The position numbers and the translations under genes are program-made. Shown here one piece after another: positions 19,340-28,100 of a stretch of 64,000 bases of DNA. The stretch is from Limnomonas spitsbergensis (Eukaryota; Chlorophyta; Chlorophyceae; Chlamydomonadales), in assembly GCA_037349105.1 (NCBI GenBank), contig JAYJMM010000120.1, forward strand, positions 992,001 through 1,056,000. The letters are read 5' to 3'. How positions within the stretch are numbered: the stretch's first letter is position 1; every line of letters starts with the position of its first letter. The notes under the pieces were generated by a model. The model ran no database searches. It was not told the DNA's origin and saw only the letters and a list, made by a program, of their open reading frames with translations.

Positions 19340-21844
19340 ATGACCGCATCCGCACCACACCCAATTGACTTCGCACGCCTCACTGACGGGTCCTTCGCAC
19401 ACGATCTTGCCTCCTTACTCCTCCGTTACCGCCTCTCCAATACCTCTCCCCAACGCCCCAACATTACCTCACGCACCGGCAAACATTCACCACTACTCCC
19501 CCCCCCTGCCATCAATGCCAACTGGGTCACTCCTGCCAGCCTCCACACTGATATCTCTGCTATCATGCCTCTCACGGTCCACCGTTTCTCTTCACCCCTT
19601 TCTGTCCCGTTCTCAGCCCTCCAATATTCCTCACTTCGTGAGAAAGACTGCTTATTTGGGGCTCACTATCAACCTTATTCCACCCCTTGGACAGGCACCT
19701 CCTTGGTTGAGCCTCCTTTTTCTGGTCCTGCACTACTCAAGGCTATCCGATGGTCGTTGGCATCACTTCAAAAACAACCCCACATACCTACATCGACCTT
19801 CATCGTCGTTCCCAATTGGAAACAGGCCAAATTCATGACCCTCCTTAACTCAGGCCATCGCCATATCTCTTACACCAACCTCCACCACACCCATTTACCT
19901 TTTCTTCCCCCCGACCATCTCACTCCGGCCGATATTGCTAACGCAGGCATGCCGAAATTTGACCTTCTCCTCCTCCTCATCTCCAACACTCTTGGGGACA
20001 CAACCCGTACTTTCCCATATATTGCTCCCACTTTGGCCCCGGGCTCCTCCCACCCTTCTCGCTACTTGCTCCCTCCCGGTTTTGGCCAGGCAAATCTCCT
20101 TCCTCAGCCCACCACATTCCTTGCACCTCCACCCTCAGCCCAGCCAAGCCCGACAACCCCTCCTCCCTACGCCCCCTCCTACCCCCTCCGTTGGCACGAT
20201 ATACCGGCATATTACACCGATGGCTCGGCCCTATCTACACCTGGCAAAGGCACAGCCACGGGTGCAGCCTTCTATTGTACTCAAGACACCACTACCTACA
20301 CAGTCCACCCCGATGGCCGGGCTGAAACCAACACTATTACACGGGCTGAGCTTGCTGGCATCCATGCTGCCCTCACTCATGCAGCCATACACCACACCGG
20401 TGATCTTACCATTTTCTCCGACTCCTTGGTTTCTCTCTATGATACGCAGAAGGCCCTTCGCTACCCACACACTTTGCTTGAATGTAAGCACGCCCCCCTT
20501 CTCCTCGACATTCGTGCTCTCATCCTTACCAGGCTACGCCTCCGCCACCATTTTCACCTGTACAAGGTCAAATCTCACATCGGCATCATTGGCAATGAAC
20601 TCGCAGATAAGGGTGCTGCACTCGCCCTCCAATCCCCCGAACATTGCGACTACACATGCACCTCAGATGTCCAACACTTCGCACACCTACCTGCATGGCC
20701 ATGCCTCCCTCCCCCCCATGACACGGACGAACCGTGGTTTGCATCAGACCTTACCCATTCTTTGAAGGAACACATGTACCGCACCTGCCCCCTTCTCACA
20801 GATGGTCCTACTTCTCCCCCTCTGCCCTTGCGCTACGTCCGCATGCAAGTCCTCGTTGCCTCTGCCCTTGCCTCCTACCTCCCCATCTTATGGCACATGG
20901 GTCTGCCCTTTAGTGGTATTCGCAACATCCTCAAATCGCGCACCAATACCCTGTGGACTGCATCTACAGCCATGCATATGAACCGCCCTTACAAAACAGC
21001 TGTAGGCACTCGCACCACCCCCCACTGTCCCATATGCTCCCATCCCAATGATACCCCTGGCCATCTTTTAGGCGGTTGTGCTCATTCCTCCATGTCCGCC
21101 TCGTACATTGCTCGACACAACCGAGCTGTATGCATCATCCAAACTGCTATTGCTAATGGCTCCCTAGGCTCCTCTTTTACTATCATGGATGCCACTTCCC
21201 GTGCTAACCTCCCCTTCGGGGTCTATGACACCCGTCTTCCACGCTGGCTAGTACCCCGACGACCCCCCACTTTCCCAGACACCTTTGATTACTGTGACAA
21301 ACTGCGACCGGATTTGCTTATTGTCCAAGGTCTCCCACATTCCGAGTTCCTTCGTCTTTCCCGCGCTGGTCAACTCTCTAGCTCACAAACTATGTCTCGG
21401 CTCCAGAGGACTTGCACTGTACACGTTGTTGAAGTCGGTTACACCTTCGAATTTTCTTTCGAACAGTGTCATGCCCGTAAATCAGAACAACATTTACAAC
21501 TTATCCTTCTCCTCAAACATAATGGTTGGACAGTTTCCTTGGCACCCGTTCTCCATCCTTCCCTTCCACCTGATCCTTCGCCGACCGTGCCCATCTCCCC
21601 CCCTCATCCTTCCCCGCCTTCTTCTCATACACATATCATCCTTCTGGGCACCGCAGGCTTCCTCTTTCGTCCTGCCGATAAAATCCTCAGCATGCTCGGT
21701 ATCTCCAAACACGACATCTCCTCCGTCCTCAGCCGTCTCACGAAGCATACCATACGCTGCCATATAAACATCCTTCGTCAGCGTCGCCATCTGGAAAACT
21801 CCCCTGCCCATTATTGTCCGGTACCCCTTGACGATCCTCCTTAA
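19340..21844 (+). CDS. Retroelement ORF: methyltransferase-like region, RNase H, CCHC knuckle, restriction-like endonuclease
   Basis: This is an 834-codon frame. Residues 105-225 (PWTGTSLVEPPFS, then TFIVVPNW) resemble the NPPF and following strand of adenine-methyltransferase-like folds, with EPPF in place of NPPF (inferred). Residues 288-430 are a type I RNase H with all catalytic residues: D294 (YTDGSA), E337 (RAELAGIHAAL), D361 (FSDSL), H413 and D423 (SHIGIIGNELADKGA). Residues 563-580 are a knuckle, C-x2-C-x8-H-x4-C. Residues 656-760 carry RPD (656-658), E698 (VVEVG) and K714 in RKSEQHLQLILLLKHNGW, typical of the PD-(D/E)xK endonuclease of R2/NeSL/Dualen-type LINEs. That order fits the C-terminal half of such an element; the reverse transcriptase that should precede RNase H is absent. 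The ATG at 19340 may not be the original start. Confidence 0.8.
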   Translation: MTASAPHPIDFARLTDGSFAHDLASLLLRYRLSNTSPQRPNITSRTGKHSPLLPPPAINANWVTPASLHTDISAIMPLTVHRFSSPLSVPFSALQYSSLREKDCLFGAHYQPYSTPWTGTSLVEPPFSGPALLKAIRWSLASLQKQPHIPTSTFIVVPNWKQAKFMTLLNSGHRHISYTNLHHTHLPFLPPDHLTPADIANAGMPKFDLLLLLISNTLGDTTRTFPYIAPTLAPGSSHPSRYLLPPGFGQANLLPQPTTFLAPPPSAQPSPTTPPPYAPSYPLRWHDIPAYYTDGSALSTPGKGTATGAAFYCTQDTTTYTVHPDGRAETNTITRAELAGIHAALTHAAIHHTGDLTIFSDSLVSLYDTQKALRYPHTLLECKHAPLLLDIRALILTRLRLRHHFHLYKVKSHIGIIGNELADKGAALALQSPEHCDYTCTSDVQHFAHLPAWPCLPPPHDTDEPWFASDLTHSLKEHMYRTCPLLTDGPTSPPLPLRYVRMQVLVASALASYLPILWHMGLPFSGIRNILKSRTNTLWTASTAMHMNRPYKTAVGTRTTPHCPICSHPNDTPGHLLGGCAHSSMSASYIARHNRAVCIIQTAIANGSLGSSFTIMDATSRANLPFGVYDTRLPRWLVPRRPPTFPDTFDYCDKLRPDLLIVQGLPHSEFLRLSRAGQLSSSQTMSRLQRTCTVHVVEVGYTFEFSFEQCHARKSEQHLQLILLLKHNGWTVSLAPVLHPSLPPDPSPTVPISPPHPSPPSSHTHIILLGTAGFLFRPADKILSMLGISKHDISSVLSRLTKHTIRCHINILRQRRHLENSPAHYCPVPLDDPP

Positions 21845-22000
21845 CCACAAAGTTTTTTGTCTCCCGGTGTACGGCATTTCAAATCCCGTATTCCTCAAGC
21901 CACGCTCAGGCGTTTTCTTTCTTTCATATGTCTACATCATCGACTGATTCACGCACAGCGACATGGTGTGGGGGAAAAGGTGTGGGTTCTACGGGACATT

Positions 22001-22338
22001 TAGTCAGCGTGTCGCGTACTCCATGAGATGACAAGTTAGATGCACAGACAGAGCTTGTAAGCGATTTTGAAACATCGCCCGTTTGTAAAGACACGAAGCA
22101 ATGACCGTGCCCTCTGAATGAAATGTAATCTTTGCAGTTGCTGCAGATTAGGATCAGCCACTGATAAACACCCACAGAATACGTCTGAAAGCTCTGTTAT
22201 ACCACCTAACTTGTCCTCTCATGGAGTACGCGACACGAGCCAGGACATATAGTCGGCGTGTCGCGTACTCCATGAGAGGACGAGTTAGGTGGTGTAACAG
22301 GTCTTATTTGCGATTTTAAAACATCGCCCGTTTGTAAT
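22001..22338. repeat. Direct and inverted repeats, possible TIR element
   Basis: Segments 22001-22090 and 22250-22338 are direct copies: both run from TAGTC(A/G)GCGTGTCGCGTAC through CTCCATGAGA to AAACATCGCCCGTTTGTAA. The second also pairs with 22200-22237 as a near-perfect inverted repeat of about 38 bp (right arm 22257-22295, 19-nt spacer). The pattern suggests a small terminal-inverted-repeat element or nested copies. It lies in the 3' flank of both the retroelement and the AP2-like gene. Confidence 0.75.
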
Positions 22339-22344
22339 TGTCTG

Positions 22345-22431
22345 CTACATGATATTTTCAACAGCAAGATCTTCCAGTAGTGCTCGGTTGGGGAGGTTGG
22401 TAGGCAGGATGGCTGGGTCTTGCTTGGGAAT
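22345..22431 (-). CDS. Possible last exon of the AP2-like gene
   Basis: After the acceptor CGCGTCCATGCAG the frame reads IPKQDPAILPTNLPNRALLE and then DLAVENIM to a TAG at 22345. It looks like a plausible C-terminus. It starts in phase 0, while the exon at 22792 ends in phase 2, so at least one intermediate exon is required. A 36-nt candidate at 22614-22649 (acceptor GCCCTCCAG, donor AAT|GTAAGT) does not by itself restore that phase. Confidence 0.3.
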   Translation of the reverse strand: MPKQDPAILPTNLPNRALLEDLAVENIM

Positions 22432-22791
22432 CTGCATGGACGCGATGCATTGATTATGTTGCTCACGTAAGATGTTCGAATCGATAGAAAGAACGAAATA
22501 CCGACCTCATGTTAAAACCTACACTTTCTGGACCACAAAATATTGCTGTGTGCACGGCTTCGCCGCGCCGTCCACACTTTCTCACACCTCATGCATTTTT
22601 TTTAATTACTTACATTTTTTGAAGGAAAAAACTTCTCTGAATGCGCTTGCTGGAGGGCAAACAGGAAACTGTTTGGAGGGTGGAGCTTCTCGATTTAGCT
22701 TCTTGAGTTCAAAATCACATTTGTGTTTACCTTACATGGTCTTGCTTGCTCTGGGACTAAAATTTAAACTACTGGTATGGCTTACGATCAC

Positions 22792-23061
22792 CTGTTGACA
22801 GCTTTCCCAGCAATGGTGCCACACCTTTCGTGGACAAAGAAAGATGCCTTGTCATAGGCTCGCCTTGCCTCGGCCTCGCTGCCGTACTGCCCCAGTTTGG
22901 TAGGCAGAGAAGAGGCCGAAAACTGGGCGGTCCAAGATTTTTCTGCACTCTGTGAGATGCCTTTCCCTGCCTTACGCTCCACGATCAGATGCCCGAGCGC
23001 CGAGGGGGGGGCATTCACGCTCTGTGACCGGAGGCGGCGCCTGAGAGGGTTGACCGAGCCC
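22792..23061 (-). CDS. AP2-like exon
   Basis: This 270-nt exon has acceptor TCTGCTACAG and donor GTCAACAG|GTGATC. The first base completes an Arg codon from the exon at 23605, and 89 codons follow. A basic stretch (PLRRRLRSQS) precedes a divergent AP2-type domain: KSWTAQFSASSLPTKLGQYG and then SEAEARRAYDKASFF, the WxAxF, LGxY and EAxRAYDxA signature of strands 2-3 and the helix. The first strand (YRGVR) is not evident, so the domain is partial or degenerate. It is predicted to be a nuclear DNA-binding protein; regulation and targets are unknown. On the spliced product assembled here the domain is at about residues 342-375 of 390. Confidence 0.7.
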
Positions 23062-23189
23062 CTGTAGCAGAGGTTAAGATCAGAAATGTCACTTCTAATG
23101 TTGTGCTACTTAATCAGTAGCATCAGATGCTGTGGGCCCACTGCTGGTCCCCTGAGTCATCATTCAACCCCCTTTCCCCACCTTCCTTG

Positions 23190-23207
23190 CCCCCCCCCCC
23201 CCCCCCC
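23190..23207. repeat. C18 homopolymer
   Basis: An uninterrupted run of 18 C lies in the intron of the AP2-like gene between exons 23605 and 22792. Confidence 0.9.
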
Positions 23208-23490
23208 ACACACACTTCACTCCACTCTCCCTCACTGAAGTGCGCTCCCTCCCTCCCTAATCTCCCCTCCAAGTTTGACCCACCCATATAAATTCTAAAT
23301 ACCGTACCGGGTATTATATGAAAGGAAAATATAAAGGTCAAGCCACCCCATAGATTCCACATGCCTGGTTTGTGCCACGGGCGGAAGCCACCTACGGTAA
23401 CCCAGAGCGAGGTCCCAGACCTGTGACCGCATACACACCAGAGCAGCACTCCCTAAGGCAGCCCCCTGGGTTTAGGGTTTGGGGGTTATG

Positions 23491-23546
23491 CTTGTACATG
23501 CTTGTACATGCTTGTACATGCTTGTACATGCTTGTACATGCTTGTA
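23491..23546. repeat. 10-bp tandem repeat
   Basis: CTTGTACATG is repeated five times, followed by a partial copy. It lies in an intron, next to GGGTTTAGGGTTTGGGGG (23468-23485), which resembles one and a half TTTAGGG telomere units and is too short to mean anything by itself. Confidence 0.95.
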
Positions 23547-23604
23547 GACCCCCCCTGCCAGGGGGGGCCCTGGGGAGAAAAATAAACACAAGCTATTGAC
23601 GCAC

Positions 23605-23688
23605 CTGCCCAGCTCCTCGGGCCCATTCATGACAGCCTCCCGCTCTGGCTGCCCGTCCTCCTCTGCACTCAGCATGGCTTGGCCCTCC
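23605..23688 (-). CDS. Small exon of the AP2-like gene
   Basis: This 84-nt exon has acceptor TTGGACCCTGCAG and donor GGGCAG|GTGCGTC. It encodes (R)EGQAMLSAEEDGQPEREAVM then NGPEELG(R), acidic and probably disordered. Both junction codons are completed correctly by the neighbouring exons. Confidence 0.7.
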
Positions 23689-23880
23689 CTGCAGGGTCCA
23701 AGCAAAGGGCAACATAATGCAGGGGTCGACATAACACACACAGAAACATTTTAAAATTAGCATGCCTTAGGATTATCAGGAAGCACCGCTTCCTCCCTAC
23801 ACCTTGACCCTTGTTACACACCAAAACCCTTCAATTCTCCTGTCGGCTCTCACACCCTGAACCTGGACTGACCCACTCAC

Positions 23881-24413
23881 CGCGGCATGGTAGCCGTGTG
23901 CTCGGCGCCAGATGCGGGAGAGGGGGCAGAGTGCTCAGATGCAGTGGGGACGGTGTCTAGGACTCCTAGGGATTGACGCGTCAGAGTGCGCGGGACCACG
24001 CGGCGCTGAGGCCCTTGAGCCTGTCCGCGCCTCGAGGGTGCAGGTCCAGCGTCCGGGCATCGGGACAGGGTCAAGGCCTGGGCCAGGGGCTGGTCCAGGG
24101 TCGAGACATCTGGCCTGCCTACATGCAACGCAGCAGGGCTGTCTCGCAGCATCTGCCTGCCCTCCTCCATAGCCGCTGCCAAGACGCCGTGCATCCCGAA
24201 TCCTGTGTCCTCCATGGGGCTGTCGCAGTCCATTATCCCAGAGCAGGAGGGCATCAGACTGCCGTTTGTATCGGCCAACACCGAGGAGCTGTGCGGCATC
24301 TGGGACGAGGGAGCACCCAGGCCGCGTGGCGCCTCCATGCCACATGGACCACTCCTCTGGCCCTCTTGGATGCCCGATGGGCCTGCCCTGCAGGGGACCG
24401 CCTCCTCCACAGC
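23881..24413 (-). CDS. Large exon of the AP2-like gene
   Basis: This 533-nt exon has acceptor CCACACTCTAGCAG and donor ATGCCGCG|GTGAGT (a full consensus). It begins AVEEAVPCRAGPSGIQEGQR in phase 0 and is rich in Ser, Pro, Gly and Met, with a possible helix at MHGVLAAAMEEGRQML. No known domain; it is probably a transcription-factor linker region. The frame is open for the whole length. Confidence 0.7.
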
Positions 24414-24553
24414 CTGCTAGAGTGTGGCAACAGAGTGAGAATTGCGGTCAATGCATCGACAAGCGGTGACTCCAAACTAGTGGCTACAGAAATTCAGAGC
24501 AGTCAGTGTGAACTGCCGTCCAAGGCACCTCTGCACACTCACCCTATCCATCC

Positions 24554-24775
24554 CCTGCGGTACAGTATGTGGTACAGTACTCAAGATCCTGAGTATGCGG
24601 TACAGTTCTCAAGATCCTTAGCATGGGGTACAGTACTCAAGATCATTGTCATGCTGTACAGCCTTAGAATGCAGTACACCATGTGGTACAACACTCAAGA
24701 TCCTTAATAAGTGATGCAGTCTGTGGTACAGTACACAAGGTCCTTAAAATGCTTTACAGCAGGCGGTACACCTCC
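24554..24775. repeat. Minisatellite with GGTACA...CTCAAGATCCTT units
   Basis: About six degenerate units (TGCGGTACAGTATGTGGTAC, CTCAAGATCCTTAG) lie in the intron between exons 24884 and 24413. The family is the same as at 11100-11276, next to the first visible exon of the other minus-strand gene. Confidence 0.85.
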
Positions 24776-24883
24776 CTGACAAGCCATGCATGGCATTATG
24801 CGCAATGCTTGCAGAGTCCTATTGACTGGAGGGGCTGTTTTGTGCACTTGTGTCCATACCTGCATCCCTACTTGCGTCCATAC

Positions 24884-25168
24884 CTGCATCCCCTCTGTAT
24901 GGACTGCCTCATCTCCTCCCAGTGAGCCGCCCTCTGATGGCGGTTGAACGGGACCTGGTGTTGAGGGCGGACCCACAGCCGCCTCCGCTCCCGCCGCTGC
25001 CAGATTCAGCTTCTGCCTCTTCTCCTTTCCTCCCGGAGGGCCGGAGGCTGTTACGCCCACCTCTTGCCGGACGCGCCTCCGAGGATAATAATCCTGCACT
25101 GACTTGTCTCGCTCCCGCTCGATGGGCGCCTTATTCGCCTCGGCAGCTGCCTCAGCCAGGTTGCTCTC
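24884..25168 (-). CDS. First visible exon of the AP2-like gene, abutting the 39-kb array
   Basis: This 285-nt exon (95 codons, phase 0 at both ends) has acceptor GGTATGGTCTAG and donor GATGCAG|GTATGG; a second in-frame donor of the same sequence lies 24 bp on. It encodes ESNLAEAAAEANKAPIERER, a basic region YYPRRRVRQE, and a KEKRQKLN cluster that could be a nuclear signal, then Pro/Gly-rich sequence. The codon just before it is TAG and there is no Met until residue 94, so it is unlikely to be the first coding exon. An upstream exon should exist, beyond or within the array. Confidence 0.65.
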
Positions 25169-25177
25169 CTAGACCAT

Positions 25178-28100
25178 ACCAAGCAGCAGAAGAAAGCAGG
25201 GGGGGGTCACACCATTAGACAGAAGCAGCTGAAGCTGAAGCACCAAGAAGAAGAAGAAAGCAGGGGGGGGGCACACAATCAAGCAGAGTCAGAAGCAGCT
25301 GAAGCTGAAGCACCAAGCAGGAGAAGAAAGCAGGGGGGGGGGGGGCACACCATCAAGCAGAGTCAGAAGCAGCTGAAGCTGAAGCACCAAGAAGAAGAAG
25401 ACAGCAGGGGGGGGGCACACCATCAAGCAGAGTCAGAAGCAGCTGAAGCTGAAGCACCAAGCAGAAGAAGACAGCAGGGGGGGGGGGCACACCATCAAGC
25501 AGAGTGAGAAGCAGCTGAAGCTGAAGCACCAAGCAGAAGAAGAAAGCAGGGGGGGGGGGGGGGCACACCATCAAGCAGAGTCCGAAGCAGCTGAAGCAGA
25601 AGCACCAAGAAGAAGAAGAAAGCAGGGGGGGGGGGGGCACACCATCAAGCAGAGTCAGAAGCAGCTGAAGCTGAAGCACCAAGCAGAAGAAGACAGCAGG
25701 GGGGGGGGCACACCATCAAGCAGAGTCAGAAGCAGCTGAAGCTGAAGCACCAAGCAGAAGAAGACAGCAGGGGGGGTGGCACACCGTCAAGCAGAGTCAG
25801 AAGCAGCTGAAGCTGAAGCACCAAGCAGAAGAAGACAGCAGGGGGGGGGGCACACCATCAAGCAGAGTCAGAAGCAGCTGAAGCAGAAGGACCAAGCAGA
25901 AGAAGACAGCAGGGGGGGGGGGGCACACCATCAAGCAGAGTGAGAAGCAGCTGAAAAGAAGCACCAAGCAGAAGAAGATAGCAGGGGGGGGGCACACCAT
26001 CAAGCAGAGTCAGAAGCAGCTGAAGCAGAAGCACCAAGCAGAAGAAGACAGCAGGGGGGGGGGGCACCATCAAGCAGAGTCGGAAGCAGCTGAAGCTGAA
26101 GCACCAAGCAGAAGAAGACAGCAAGGGGGGGGGGGGGGGGGGCACACCATCAAGCAGAGTCAGAAGCAGCTGAAGCAGAAGTACCAAGCAGAAGAAGACA
26201 GCAGGGGGGGGGGGGGCACACCATCAAGCAGAGTCAGAAGCAGCTGAAGCTGAAGCACCAAGCAGAAGAAGACAGCAAGGGGGGGGGGGGGGGGCACACC
26301 ATCAAGCAGAGTCAGAAGCAGCTAAAGCTGAAGCACCAAGCAGAAGAAGACAGCAGGGGGGGGGGGGGCACACCATCAAGCAGAGTCAGAAGCAGCTGAA
26401 GCAGAAGTACCAAGCAGAAGAAGACAGCAGGGGGGGGGGGGGCACACCATCAAGCAGAGTCAGAAGCAGCTGAAGCAGAAGTACCAAGCAGAAGAAGACA
26501 GCAGGGGGGGGGGGGGGGGGGGGCACACCATCAAGCAGAGTCAGAAGCAGCTGAAGCAGAAGCACCAAGCAGAAGAAGACAGCAGGGGGGGGGGCACACC
26601 ATCAAGCAGAGTCAGAAGCAGCTGAAGCTGAAGCACCAAGCAGAAGAAGACAGCAAGGGGGGGACACACCATCAAGCAGAGTCAGAAGCAGATGAAGCAG
26701 AAGTACCAAGCAGAAGAAGACAGCAGGGGGGGGGGGGGGGACACCATCAAGCAGAGTGAGAAGCAGCTGAAGCTGAAGCACCAAGCAGAAGAAGATAGCA
26801 GGGGGGGGGGCACACCATCAAGCAGAGTCAGAAGCAGCTGAAGCAGAAGCACCAAGCAGAAGAAGACAGCAGGGGGGGGGGGGGGGGGCACACCATCAAG
26901 CAGAGTCAGAAGCAGCTGAAGCTGAAGCACCAAGCAGAAGAAGAAAGCAGGGGGGGGGGGCACACCATCAATCAGAGTCAGAAGCAGCTGAAGCAGAAGT
27001 ACCAAGCAGAAGAAGACAGCAAGGGGGGGGGGGGGGGCACACCATCAAGCAGAGTCAGAAGCGGCTGAAGCAGAAGCACCAAGCAGAAGAAGACAGCAGG
27101 GGGGGGGGCACACCATCAAGCAGAGTCAGAAGCAGCTGAAGCTGAAGCACCAAGCAGAAGAAGACAGCAGGGGGGGGGGGGGTGGCACACCATCAAGCAG
27201 AGTCAGAAGCAGCTGAAGCTGAAGCACCAAGCAGAAGAAGACAGCAGGGGGGGGGCACACCATCAAGCAGAGTCAGAAGCAGCTGAAGCAGAGGCACCAA
27301 GCAGAAGAAGACAGCAGGGGGGGGGGGCACACCATCAAGCAGAGTCAGAAGCAGCTGAAGCAGAAGCACCAAGCAGAAGAAGACAGCAGGGGGGGGGGCA
27401 CCATCAAGCAGAGTCAGAAGCAGCTGAAGCTGAAGCAACGAGCAGAAGAAGACAGCAAGGGGGGGGGGGCACACCATCAAGCAGAGTCAGAAGCAGCTGA
27501 AGCAGAAGTACCAAGCAGAAGAAGACAGCAGGGGGGGTGGCACACCATCAAGCAGAGTCAGAAGCAGCTGAAGCTGAAGCACCAAGCAGAAGAAGACAGC
27601 AGGGGGGGGGGGGGGCACACCATCAAGCAGAGTCAGAAGCAGCTGAAGCAGAAGTACCAAGCAGAAGAAGACAGCAAGGGGGGGGGGGCACACCATCAAG
27701 CAGAGTCAGAAGCAGCTGAAGCAGAAGCACCAAGCAGAAGAAGACAGCAGGGGGGGGGGCACCATCAAGCAGAGTCAGAAGCAGCTGAAGCTGAAGCACC
27801 AAGCAGAAGAAGAAAGCAGGGGAGGGGGCACACCATCAAGCAGAGTCAGAAGCAGCTGAAGCAGAGGCACCAAGCAGAAGAAGACAGCAGGGGGGGGGGG
27901 GGGGGGGGCACACCATCAAGCAGAGTGAGAAGCAGCTGAAGCTGAAGCACCAAGCAGAAGAAGACAGCAGGGGGGGGGGCACACCATCAAGCAGAGTCAG
28001 AAGCAGCTGAAGCAGAAGTACCAAGCAGAAGAAGACATCAATGGGGGGGGGCACACCATCAAACAGAGTCAGAAGCAGCTGAAGCAGAAGCACCAAGCAG

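Noticed and set aside
19935..20765. 276-codon plus-strand ORF overlapping the retroelement protein
   Set aside because: A shadow frame: the overlapping frame holds the conserved RNase H residues.
23468..23485. Interstitial telomere sequence (TTTAGGG-like)
   Set aside because: Only about one and a half units inside an intron; chance occurrence is likely.
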